Part shown: in pieces, positions 1 through 5,656 of the stretch | How the letters are laid out: each line of letters begins with the position of its first letter | Position numbering within the stretch: position 1 is the first letter of the stretch | Assembly (NCBI GenBank): GCA_002715785.1 | Contig: PBAA01000035.1 | Coordinates: 1 to 6,108 of the forward strand | Reading direction: 5' to 3' | From: Gammaproteobacteria bacterium | GTDB lineage: Bacteria; Pseudomonadota; Gammaproteobacteria; Pseudomonadales; Azotimanducaceae | Length of the DNA stretch: 6,108 nucleotides | Notes under the pieces: model-generated | Seen by the model: the letters and a program-made list of their open reading frames with translations, nothing else | The model's database searches: none | What the model was told of the DNA's origin: nothing | Made by a program: the position numbers and the translations under genes

Positions 1-191
1 TGTATCGCACCCTCGGGCCAACGAACTCAGGTCGTAAGCACGCTCTTGGTCTCTTACCAGAATTTCGGTTTGGCACAGTACGGTGTGACATCGACGTTCA
101 GATCGATACTATTGTGGTGAAGAGAGGTGTCGGTTGCGGTACGCCACGCCGTCGTCGAAGTTCGATGTCCGTTTGAACCAAGAAAAATGAG
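1..191. other. Left-edge region, no gene assigned
   Basis: No gene is assigned here. Two plus-strand frames run in from the left edge without a start: one stops with TGA at 118-120, the other with TGA at 174-176. Either could be the 3' end of an upstream gene, but neither translation resembles a family I recognise. The minus strand shows nothing convincing either. The stretch probably holds the leader and promoter of the Sel1-repeat gene that follows. Confidence 0.3.
85..112 (+). promoter_or_regulatory. Candidate sigma70-type promoter for the Sel1-repeat gene
   Basis: GTGACA at 85-90 matches TTGACA at five of six positions. A 16-base spacer separates it from TACTAT at 107-112, which matches TATAAT at four of six. 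Transcription would start near 119 and leave a leader of roughly 70 bases before the ATG at 192. The call is by eye only, and such matches arise by chance. Confidence 0.3.
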
Positions 192-926
192 ATGCAGTTC
201 TATATAAGAAGCCTAGTCGTTGTCGCGTTAATCGTGGCTTCAGTATCCTGGTCGGCGGAGAGTGAATTGTTTCCGAACATTCGCAAAGCGCGCAAACAAG
301 CGGATCAATCTGAAGCGTCTTCCGTCGTCGTGGATGAAGAGATGATCGTTACCGCGCCGAAGCCGAAAAGAGGACATGTGCCACAGTTTGAATATTTACT
401 AGAGACGTATAAGGCTCGTAGCAAAGGGTCGCTTCTGTACCGTCAGGGAAAGTACGCCGAGGCCTTTCCATACTTACTTGTCGCCGCCAAGCGCGGATTT
501 AAACTTGCCCAAGCGCGGGTGGGCTTTCTGTTTCAACAGGGTCTCGGAACCGAGCGCGATGGTGAGGCGGCGATTGCCTGGCTTGCACTCAGCTCGACGC
601 CCGACACGCTTCCTGAGATTAGGAATTATTTTCGCCAGCAGTGGGCGAAGATTCCTCCTGAATACTTGCCCTATCTCGAAGAGCTTATCGAGGAATACAG
701 GGAGGAATTTGGAGATCGCGAAAATCGAGTCGTGTGTGACACGTCCCGAAAAGCTGGCACCCACTTTGGAAAGCTGACATGCCGCTTTATGGATGAATCG
801 TTCTATCAGGATTTCAGTGAAGCAATTAATTCGGACGAAGCGATTCCGCAAATTGGCGGTGGCGGCGCGACTGGTTCTCAGTCGCAGGGAGGAGGCTATC
901 CCGGCAGCGGAGCTGGCAGTCAATAG
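192..926 (+). CDS. Exported Sel1-repeat protein with Gly-rich tail
   Basis: The 244-residue protein begins with a signal peptide: basic start, hydrophobic core at about 7-19, probable cleavage after SWSA at about 22. It is therefore likely periplasmic. A motif at 49-55 (EEMIVTA) resembles the TonB box of outer-membrane receptors. Residues 85-133 form one good Sel1/TPR-like helical repeat (GKYAEAF, AAKRGFKLAQ, GFLFQQGLGT) and part of a second (DGEAAIAWLALS); Sel1 repeats usually mediate protein-protein contacts. A Glu-rich helical part follows. Two cysteines, C182 and C197, flank a Gly-Thr-His segment and may form a disulfide; a similar C-x(n)-G(S/T)(R/H)-x(n)-C pattern occurs in small exported proteobacterial proteins. 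The last 24 residues are Gly/Ser/Gln-rich and probably disordered. The ATG at 192 has only a weak purine-rich ribosome site, but the signal peptide directly behind it supports this start. Its partner is unknown. Confidence 0.8.
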   Translation: MQFYIRSLVVVALIVASVSWSAESELFPNIRKARKQADQSEASSVVVDEEMIVTAPKPKRGHVPQFEYLLETYKARSKGSLLYRQGKYAEAFPYLLVAAKRGFKLAQARVGFLFQQGLGTERDGEAAIAWLALSSTPDTLPEIRNYFRQQWAKIPPEYLPYLEELIEEYREEFGDRENRVVCDTSRKAGTHFGKLTCRFMDESFYQDFSEAINSDEAIPQIGGGGATGSQSQGGGYPGSGAGSQ

Positions 927-1114
927 GACTTGTCGATCCTGAAGTCGTTCGAAGATTAAGTCGAGTGTCGAATGCCTTTGGGGAGTCAGTCCTTGCGCAC
1001 GTCAGATCGGATCGTCGATTTGATCTTGCGAATGGGTCCGCTATGAGGTCCCAATATTGTGGCGAGAAAACCCAGGCCAAGGTCGGTTAAAGTGGTGCGC
1101 AACCAAAACCCGAT
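927..1114. other. Intergenic gap between the Sel1 and DUF1993 genes
   Basis: I see no convincing gene or strong terminator here. The only promoter-like pair is TTGATC at 1020-1025 and TATGAG at 1042-1047 with a 16-base spacer, which is weak but suitably placed for the DUF1993 gene. A plus-strand frame stays open until TAA at 1088-1090, in the same frame as the DUF1993 gene, but it has no ATG and no recognisable product. That TAA sets the upstream limit for any DUF1993 start. Confidence 0.35.
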
Positions 1115-1129
1115 GGGAGAAAGTCAATC
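1115..1129 (+). promoter_or_regulatory. Ribosome binding site and AUC start codon of the DUF1993 gene
   Basis: GGGAG at 1115-1119 is a good Shine-Dalgarno match. Seven bases separate it from ATC at 1127-1129, the ideal distance. The codons after this ATC read A-T-S-L-Y-D-I, the typical amino end of DUF1993 proteins (normally M-x-I-S-L-Y-D). Between the in-frame stop at 1088 and codon 1262 the frame has no ATG, GTG or TTG. Either AUC is the real initiation codon or an original ATG has been changed to ATC by mutation or sequencing error. Confidence 0.6.
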
Positions 1130-1648
1130 GCTACTTCGCTTTACGACATAAGTATAAAAACGTACGCGCAGATTCTTGGAGCGGTCACTAAGTTCCTTGA
1201 AAAAGGAAAAGAGCATTGCAATGCCAATGGTATTGATCTCGATGCGGTCGTTGAAACGAGTCTGTACCAGGATATGCTCCCGTTTCGATTTCAGATCGTC
1301 TCAGTTGCGCATCATTCGTTAGGCGCTATGGAAGGCGTACAAGCGGGCGTCTTCGGTCCCCCATCCATGGCGCCGGATCTTGACTACGAGGCGTTGCAGG
1401 CAATGGCCGGCGACGCACAGGAAAAGATTCAAGCGTATACGCCGGATGTTGTGAATGCGCTGGAAGGAAGTGCCGTGGAGTTCAAGATCGGCGGACAAAG
1501 TATGCCGTTTATCGCGGAAGACTTTTTAATGTCGTTTTCGCTACCTAATTTTTATTTCCACGCGACGACGGCTTACGACATCCTCCGCATGCAAGGGGTT
1601 CCGCTAGGTAAGCGCGACTTCTTGGGACAAATGCGTCTCAACATGTAG
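1127..1648 (+). CDS. DUF1993 (DinB-like) family protein
   Basis: Starting from the ATC at 1127 the protein has 173 residues, the normal length for DUF1993. Family landmarks run without interruption: SLYDIS near the start, FLEKGKEH at about 23-30, NGIDLDAVVETSL, DMLPFRFQ at about 49-56, VAHHSLGAMEG, then NFYFHATTAYDILR and a GVPLGKRDF end. DUF1993 proteins are predicted four-helix bundles related to the DinB/YfiT putative metal-dependent enzymes, and the histidines in AHHSLG and FHATTAYDIL are the likely metal or active-site positions. No signal peptide is visible, so it should be cytoplasmic. The reaction is not known. Starting at the first ATG (1274) would remove 49 residues, including conserved helix 1, so that shorter form is unlikely to be complete. 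The gene stands alone and ends at a hairpin facing a convergent gene. Confidence 0.85.
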   Translation: MATSLYDISIKTYAQILGAVTKFLEKGKEHCNANGIDLDAVVETSLYQDMLPFRFQIVSVAHHSLGAMEGVQAGVFGPPSMAPDLDYEALQAMAGDAQEKIQAYTPDVVNALEGSAVEFKIGGQSMPFIAEDFLMSFSLPNFYFHATTAYDILRMQGVPLGKRDFLGQMRLNM

Positions 1649-1657
1649 TGAATGAAA

Positions 1658-1700
1658 CGAGATGCGAGGACGGTTTCAAGCTCGTCCTCGCGTCGTCTCG
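1658..1700. terminator. Hairpin between convergent genes, probable bidirectional terminator
   Basis: GCGAGGACG at 1664-1672 and CGTCCTCGC at 1683-1691 form a perfect nine-base-pair stem around a 10-base loop. The stem can extend outward through CGAGA at 1658-1662 and TCTCG at 1696-1700, with a small bulge. It lies 15 bases after the DUF1993 stop and 30 bases beyond the stop of the opposing gene, the classic place for a shared terminator. No T-tract follows on either strand, so it may instead act as a transcript-end stabiliser or need Rho. Confidence 0.6.
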
Positions 1701-1725
1701 AATCAATTCGTCCGATTTGATCTGC

Positions 1726-2148
1726 TTATCTTATTGGATAGTAGACTCCTGCAATCGTCTCTTCGCGGAGGTCGAGTGTCCACTTGACGAAGTTCTGTGC
1801 CCCGTTCGAGACGTTATCCAGGAAGAGGACGGTGACAAGGTGTCCGGCACGCGACCAGTTGCCCATAAACGGAGAGCCCACCATGGAGCCATCGTCGAGT
1901 AATGCGCGTCCTTGGCCACCCAAGACGCCCTGGTTTCTATTGCTATCTGAGCTGGTGAGTTCGAGCGTAACCCAGACTTTCCCGTAACCTTCGACGGGTC
2001 CACTCGCCGTGATGGTCGATCCGGTTTCGTGTGAAATGATTGACGTAACGCGCATGTCGACGGATGCCGAATCGCCTAAAATCTCGAACGCGAACCCCGA
2101 GTTCGTGGTCGCCAAGAGCACAAGTACGGACGCTAATTTCCTAAACAT
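1726..2148 (-). CDS. Small exported protein of unknown function
   Basis: This 140-residue protein has a clear signal peptide (FRKLASVLVLLATT, probable cleavage after GFA at 20), so it acts in the periplasm or outside the cell. The mature part contains no cysteine and alternates hydrophobic and polar residues, as in a beta-rich fold. Features that may mark a family are a Gly-rich centre (GVLGGQGRALLDDGSMVG, 74-91), GNWSRAGHLVTV at 96-107, and DNVSNGAQNF at 111-120 followed by WTLDLREE. I do not recognise a named domain. The ATG is preceded on the minus strand by AGGGGAG nine or so bases upstream, a good ribosome site. It is transcribed alone, convergent with the DUF1993 gene and divergent from the acyl-CoA-dehydrogenase-like gene. 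Confidence 0.75.
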   Translation of the reverse strand: MFRKLASVLVLLATTNSGFAFEILGDSASVDMRVTSIISHETGSTITASGPVEGYGKVWVTLELTSSDSNRNQGVLGGQGRALLDDGSMVGSPFMGNWSRAGHLVTVLFLDNVSNGAQNFVKWTLDLREETIAGVYYPIR

Positions 2149-2184
2149 TATCGCGGTCTCCCCTTCATCATTGTTGGAAGCGCC

Positions 2185-2213
2185 ATGTTATGGTCGGGGC
2201 AGTTATTTGTCAT
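2185..2213 (-). promoter_or_regulatory. Candidate promoter for the exported protein gene
   Basis: On the minus strand, ATGACA (2213 down to 2208) lies 17 bases before TAACAT (2190 down to 2185). They match the sigma70 boxes at five of six and four of six positions with ideal spacing. The transcript would start near 2178, giving a leader of about 30 bases before the ATG at 2148. This is by-eye evidence, but the position is right. Confidence 0.4.
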
Positions 2214-2333
2214 GATGCTAGACCAATACTTGTTGTGACAGGCGACGACGGCCGAGTTGTGGCGACCAAAGATAGCGTGAGCTTAGATCGGGACATCGAT
2301 GTCGCGGCGCGAGTGATTGAAGCGTGTTGTTGA
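2190..2333 (+). CDS. Possible small protein, 47 codons
   Basis: An ATG at 2190 opens a 47-codon frame ending at TGA 2331-2333, with GGAAG at 2176-2180 as a possible ribosome site nine bases upstream. The product reads plausibly as protein (ILVVTGDDGRVVATKDS in the middle, RVIEACC at the end) but matches nothing I recognise. It has no signal peptide or membrane segment. It lies 51 bases before the TTG start of the acyl-CoA-dehydrogenase-like gene and could be a leader peptide or small partner. A frame of this length can also arise by chance, and its start overlaps the -10 box proposed for the divergent gene. Confidence 0.25.
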   Translation: MVGAVICHDARPILVVTGDDGRVVATKDSVSLDRDIDVAARVIEACC

Positions 2334-2373
2334 TAAATGCCTGAGCACCATCTGGACAAAGTTTGACGTTTAC

Positions 2374-2387
2374 GGAGAGGAAATTTG
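2374..2387 (+). promoter_or_regulatory. Strong ribosome binding site fixing a TTG start
   Basis: GGAGAGG at 2374-2380 sits four bases before TTG at 2385-2387. The reading frame is closed by TGA at 2364, and no ATG or GTG occurs between that stop and the TTG. The start of the acyl-CoA-dehydrogenase-like gene is therefore well defined as TTG. Confidence 0.7.
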
Positions 2388-3248
2388 GGCATTGATGGAT
2401 TGCTGGAATGCATAGAGTCAGGCTCGATCACGACGATCGTTTGCGACACTGAAGCCGCTTGGCGTGGGGCGTGGACGAAGCACCAGTTGGCCGAACTCGA
2501 CTCGGTATCCATGGCCGTCGCAGGGGGTGCGTTAGCAGATCGATTGGCCTGGGTATTTCATGCGGGCTACCAAGCAATGCTACGAAGGGCCTTCCCGTTC
2601 TGCCCGACGGATGGTTGGGCGAGCTATTTGGTGGCGGAGGATCGCTCCGGGGAGTATCCGGCGACGGTGTTGGAGAAGACGACCAAAGGAAAGCAGTTGT
2701 CGGGATGTAAGAGTTGGGTTGCAGCATCGGAGCATGTTGATCACCTGGTGGTTCGTGCGATTTGCAAAGATCGCAACGAATACGTCTTGGTTGAGCGCGA
2801 AGCCCAGGGCGTCGGTTTGTCGAGTCGTGAATCGCCCAACTTTCTCCCTGAACTAAGCCAAGGGTTTGCGGTCTTTGAGAACGTCGCTGTTAGCGAAAAG
2901 GAAGTGTTCTCTCGGGATCATTTGTCCAGCAATTTCTTAGGAGAGGAGCCGTACTACGTGTTGTTGGCGCTTTCCGCTTATATGGTCGCGCAAACGGGTG
3001 CGCATGGTGGACCGTTGACCGCTGAGATCGTCGCCCCGATTCATCTAGCTCGCCGATTAGCTGAGGAAAAAGTTGAGGGGGAAAAGTTTATGCAGGGTGT
3101 GGCTCTGCTCGACAAGGCGACCACTAGAGCAGCTCTTCAATTCGGACTATTTATCGAGCGTGAAAATAAGGAATTATTCCTCCTCTGGGAACGGGATAAA
3201 CGACTCGTCAATATGTTTACACGAGGTTTGGAGAGAAGGGCGAAATAG
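2385..3248 (+). CDS. Short, divergent acyl-CoA-dehydrogenase-like protein
   Basis: The 287-residue product resembles a reduced acyl-CoA dehydrogenase. Residues 44-75 (AVAGGALADRLAWVFHAGYQ then MLRRAFP) look like the end of the helical N-terminal domain. LSGCKSWVAASEHVDHLVVRA at about 105-125 matches the middle beta-barrel hallmark in which G-x-K-x-W/F is followed by an A-D/H-H-L segment. PNFLPEL and FENVAVSEKEVF (about 151-175) fit the end of that barrel, and 185-287 is helical. Typical family members have about 380 residues, so both helical domains are shortened. I cannot place the catalytic glutamate or confirm a flavin site. It may be a non-catalytic or specialised relative, and its substrate is unknown. 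No signal peptide or membrane segment is visible. It ends 131 bases before the YHYH operon, so common transcription is possible but not shown. Confidence 0.6.
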   Translation: MGIDGLLECIESGSITTIVCDTEAAWRGAWTKHQLAELDSVSMAVAGGALADRLAWVFHAGYQAMLRRAFPFCPTDGWASYLVAEDRSGEYPATVLEKTTKGKQLSGCKSWVAASEHVDHLVVRAICKDRNEYVLVEREAQGVGLSSRESPNFLPELSQGFAVFENVAVSEKEVFSRDHLSSNFLGEEPYYVLLALSAYMVAQTGAHGGPLTAEIVAPIHLARRLAEEKVEGEKFMQGVALLDKATTRAALQFGLFIERENKELFLLWERDKRLVNMFTRGLERRAK

Positions 3249-3379
3249 GTTCGCAAATACTGTGACGAGCGGTCGTGAGAAGCGACGGAACGACCACGAG
3301 GTATTGCGACTTGGATAGTTGAAAGCCGAGAGATTGAGGATGGGTTCGAATTGCTCGCTCGCATTACGTTAGGTGCTAT
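3249..3379. other. Gap upstream of the YHYH operon
   Basis: There is no gene here. Several TTGxxx hexamers occur (for example 3304, 3311 and 3319), but none has a good -10 box at the right distance, so I do not assign a promoter. A short inverted repeat (GGTCGT 3271-3276, ACGACC 3290-3295) is too weak to call a terminator. AGGTG at 3371-3375 is the ribosome site of the next gene, four bases before its ATG. Confidence 0.4.
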
Positions 3380-4462
3380 ATGGTTCTGAACGTACGGAGA
3401 GCCTTCTGGCTATTGTTGCTCGCGTTGGCACAAGTTTCTGATGCCGCGGCATTCGACGTCGACGATGACGGAACGACCGAGGCGCTCACCGATGGTCTTT
3501 TGGTGTTGCGACATCAATTCGGATTTATTGGCCAAACGTTGGTCGATGGAGCGCTTGGATCGGGCGCGTCGAGGATCGATCCAGCTGAAATCGCGACGTA
3601 TCTCGCAAACCAATCCGAAACCTTCGACATCGATGGCAACAATACCGTCGACGCGTTGACGGATGGGCTGCTGCTGCTGCGGTACTTGTTTGGGTTCTCG
3701 GGGGAAAGTCTGCGAGCGGGGGTGGTGGGTCAAGGAGCCACTCGCTCCAACTCCGATGCTCTTGGGGGATACATGGTTGAACACGTCTCCGCATCGGAGA
3801 CCCCGGTCGATGGCGGACTACCGTTGAAGTACGAAAAATTTGATTCGGGCGTCGCCGTGGTGCTTGAAGAAGGCGTCGTCGTGATTACGTCAAACGGGGT
3901 CCCAAACCACAAGAGCCCATATTTTCTATCGTCGGATGATCGTTACGAGGCGTATGACGGTAACAACCAGCAATTCAATCTCAATCCAAATCGAATTAAC
4001 GAATTTGATATGGAGTTTCGCGTGCCTGTCGTACCAGCTGAAGATCCCAATCATGAACCGACGCCGTTGGGACCAATCGGCGTGGCGGTCAATGGTGTGG
4101 CGATATACAACCAGTATGCGGGGCCCAACAACCGAGCGTTGACCTTCGAGATTAATAGCTTCGATCAATACAACGGTCATCCGCAGCAAACGGGCATGTA
4201 CCACTACCACGTGGAGCCGCTTTGGATCACTGCGAACCGCGGGCGCGACGCATTTCTGGGTGTTCTTCTAGATGGTTTTTCGGTGTACGGGCCTGAAGAT
4301 TTTGGCGCAGAAGTTGAAGAAGATGCGCTCGATGAATTTCATGGACACGTCGGTATTACGGTCGATTCCACACAGGCGATCTATCATTACCACGTGACCG
4401 ATAAGGACCCGTACATCAATGGGAGTGGGTTCTACGGAACGGCGGGGACGTTTGCAGAATGA
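3380..4462 (+). CDS. Exported protein with two dockerin-like repeats and a YHYH domain
   Basis: The 360-residue protein has a signal peptide (RRAFWLLLLALAQ, cleavage near DAAA at 24). Residues 25-75 and 82-132 are two copies of a repeat that opens with an acidic EF-hand-like loop (FDVDDDG and FDIDGNN), continues with the helix ALTDGLL-LLRYLFGF and ends with G-x-GA(S/T)R. This is a dockerin-like, probably calcium-binding, module. From about 145 to 360 lies a YHYH domain (PF14240 type): GMYHYHVEP at 272-280, LGVLLDGFSVYGP at 293-305, HGHVGITVD at 321-329 and a second YHYH at 335-338. The clustered His and Tyr residues suggest metal binding, but the family's activity is not established. It should act outside the cytoplasm. 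Its stop overlaps the start of the next gene (ATGA), so it heads a co-translated unit with the MORN-repeat and SCO genes. Confidence 0.85.
   Translation: MVLNVRRAFWLLLLALAQVSDAAAFDVDDDGTTEALTDGLLVLRHQFGFIGQTLVDGALGSGASRIDPAEIATYLANQSETFDIDGNNTVDALTDGLLLLRYLFGFSGESLRAGVVGQGATRSNSDALGGYMVEHVSASETPVDGGLPLKYEKFDSGVAVVLEEGVVVITSNGVPNHKSPYFLSSDDRYEAYDGNNQQFNLNPNRINEFDMEFRVPVVPAEDPNHEPTPLGPIGVAVNGVAIYNQYAGPNNRALTFEINSFDQYNGHPQQTGMYHYHVEPLWITANRGRDAFLGVLLDGFSVYGPEDFGAEVEEDALDEFHGHVGITVDSTQAIYHYHVTDKDPYINGSGFYGTAGTFAE
3452..3775 (+). repeat. Tandem pair of dockerin-like repeats within the YHYH protein
   Basis: Two roughly 51-residue units (3452-3604 and 3623-3775) share the order acidic loop, ALTDGLL helix, FGF-x-G, L-x-x-G, G-x-GA-x-R and a closing YL/YM. 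The loops D26-x-D28-x-D30 and D83-x-D85-x-N87, each ending at a TD 12 residues on, fit calcium ligands but are one residue longer than the classic dockerin loop. At DNA level the copies have diverged, so the duplication is old. Confidence 0.7.
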
Positions 4463-4977
4463 GCTGGGTTTTACTGATGTTGGGCACGCTCTTTGGGATC
4501 GATGCTGAAGACCCTCATCTTGAACGTGGTCTTCAACTCGCATACTTCGATAAGCCGCTGACCGGTTTTCTGCGGGAGTCCTATGATGACGGATCCATCA
4601 AGCGCCTGAGCCGCTACGTGGATGGGGAACGCGTTGCTGCGTATAAGTGGTATCCCGGCGGAACGCGGGCGTTCGTGAAGATCTACCGAAACGGCAAGCG
4701 GCACACCGAGCACGTTGATTGGTGGCCTAACGGCGAGGTTAAATATTCGCGCGTTTTCGTTAATGGGATTCAACAAGGCGAGGTGATTGCTTCGTATCGC
4801 GACGGAACGCTTGAAAAGCGCTTCAATTACGTCGACGGAAAGCAAAGAGGTCGGCAGCAATTGTGGAATGTAGACGGTAGCGTTCGTGCCAATTTCGTTA
4901 TGACCGCAACCAGGCGTTACGGACTCATCGGTGAAAAGGTCTGTAACGGTGGGCCATCCGATCGGGCCGAGTTATGA
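4459..4977 (+). CDS. MORN-variant (YwqK-like) repeat protein
   Basis: The 172-residue protein consists of about five tandem repeats of some 24 residues at about 37-147, each with the core Y-x-(D/N)G-x-x-(K/E) followed by V-(D/N)G-x-x. Examples are SYDDGSIKRLSRYVDG, WYPGGTRA, WWPNGEVKYSRVFVNG and SYRDGTLEKRFNYVDG. This is the MORN_2 type often annotated as YwqK-family antitoxin; that label reflects homology to YwqK, and no toxin gene is seen here. Such repeats form extended beta-hairpin arrays. The N-terminus (SWVLLMLGTLFGID) is a short hydrophobic stretch that may be a minimal signal peptide. The C-terminus contains RRYGLIGEKVC. The start overlaps the YHYH stop by four bases, and its own stop overlaps the SCO start the same way, so the three proteins are probably made together and may form a complex. 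Confidence 0.75.
   Translation: MSWVLLMLGTLFGIDAEDPHLERGLQLAYFDKPLTGFLRESYDDGSIKRLSRYVDGERVAAYKWYPGGTRAFVKIYRNGKRHTEHVDWWPNGEVKYSRVFVNGIQQGEVIASYRDGTLEKRFNYVDGKQRGRQQLWNVDGSVRANFVMTATRRYGLIGEKVCNGGPSDRAEL
4567..4899 (+). repeat. Five MORN-type repeats in the coding sequence
   Basis: Units begin near residues 37, 61, 84, 108 and 132 of the MORN-repeat protein, giving a period of about 24 residues (72 bases). The central D/N-G turn is kept in four units and is P-G-G in the second (WYPGGTRA). The DNA is diverged and is not a simple tandem nucleotide repeat. Confidence 0.6.
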
Positions 4978-5654
4978 AGAGAGCATGTTTTGTACTGTTA
5001 GTGCTGTTATCAGGATGTTCGAATAACAACGAGATAGGGCAGGGGTTGCCTTTCTACAGTGAAGATTTAGCACCGCGTTGGTCGGAATCGGATCCGCTCA
5101 GGCTCCCGGAATTCCTACTCCAAAATCAACAAGGAAAACGAATTACCAACGCGGACTTGAGCCGCCGCGTCATCCTCGTCAATTTCTTTTTCACAGAGTG
5201 TCAGGGTATCTGTCCGACCCTCACCGCAAATCTTGCCAAAGTGAGATCCACCGTCGCCGATACGAACCGTTTCTTGATTATTTCGCATTCGATTGCCCCG
5301 GCAACGGATACGCCAAGAAAATTGATTCAGTTTGCGTTAGATCGAGGGCTCCCACTTGAGGGGTGGGAATTGGTTACGGGACCGATTTCCGTCATTCAAA
5401 GTCTTGCTGAGAGCTTCGGTGTTGATTTGAATCGAGGAGTAAGCCCCGGCGCACTGCATACGGAACATGTTTTGTTACTCGACGCGTCGCTGCGTATTCG
5501 AGGCATATACAACGGGACCCTTAGAACTGAAGTTCGACACATGGTGAATGACGTCACCAAGTTGTTGACGCATGCGACCGACCATCACAACACTGCCGTT
5601 GCGAGTCAGATTTTGGCCATGCCGGTCGCGCGTACCGTTGGATCGGGTTCCTGA
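4974..5654 (+). CDS. SCO1/SenC family lipoprotein (copper-binding, thioredoxin-like)
   Basis: The 226-residue protein starts with a lipoprotein signal peptide ending in L12-S13-G14-C15. The cysteine should be lipidated, and Ser at +2 favours the outer membrane if the host is a gammaproteobacterium. The rest is a thioredoxin-like SCO domain: VILVNFFFTECQGICPTL contains the CxxxC pair (C76, C80), and the third copper ligand is H162 in LHTEHVLLLD. SIAPATDTP at 106-114 corresponds to the usual SxDPxxDTP, and GIYNGT at about 178-183 closes the fold. SCO proteins deliver copper to the CuA centre of cytochrome c oxidase or act as thiol oxidoreductases. No oxidase gene lies in the window, so its target may differ here. 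An ATGA overlap joins it to the MORN-repeat gene. The C-terminal tail (HATDHHNTAV) adds a cluster of histidines. The symbol sco/senC would describe the family only, so none is assigned. Confidence 0.9.
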   Translation: MKRACFVLLVLLSGCSNNNEIGQGLPFYSEDLAPRWSESDPLRLPEFLLQNQQGKRITNADLSRRVILVNFFFTECQGICPTLTANLAKVRSTVADTNRFLIISHSIAPATDTPRKLIQFALDRGLPLEGWELVTGPISVIQSLAESFGVDLNRGVSPGALHTEHVLLLDASLRIRGIYNGTLRTEVRHMVNDVTKLLTHATDHHNTAVASQILAMPVARTVGSGS

Positions 5655-5656
5655 TT

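Noticed and set aside
474..923. Long minus-strand frame opposite the Sel1-repeat gene
   Set aside because: It lies wholly inside a plus-strand gene with a signal peptide and Sel1 motifs. Its own translation is Arg/Ser-rich with no domain, typical of an antisense shadow.
826..1080. Minus-strand 84-codon frame over the Sel1 gene end and the gap
   Set aside because: No ribosome site, no recognisable motif, low-complexity basic composition, and overlap with the 3' end of a real gene.
1113..1151. ATG at 1113 as a DUF1993 start through frameshifting
   Set aside because: Its frame ends at TAA 1149-1151 after 12 codons. No slippery site is apparent, and the AUC start with ideal ribosome-site spacing explains the conserved N-terminus more simply.
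1648..1902. Plus-strand frame starting just after the DUF1993 stop
   Set aside because: It runs through the intergenic hairpin and then antisense to the exported protein gene, which has far better coding evidence.
3271..3295. Inverted repeat GGTCGT / ACGACC after the dehydrogenase-like gene
   Set aside because: Only six base pairs around a 13-base loop with no T-tract, so too weak to call a terminator.
3137..3364. Minus-strand frame across the end of the dehydrogenase-like gene
   Set aside because: Ser/Arg-rich translation without motifs; antisense to supported coding sequence.
4459..4977. Toxin-antitoxin system suggested by the YwqK-family label
   Set aside because: No toxin gene is adjacent. 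The neighbours are exported YHYH and SCO proteins, and the repeats alone do not indicate antitoxin activity.
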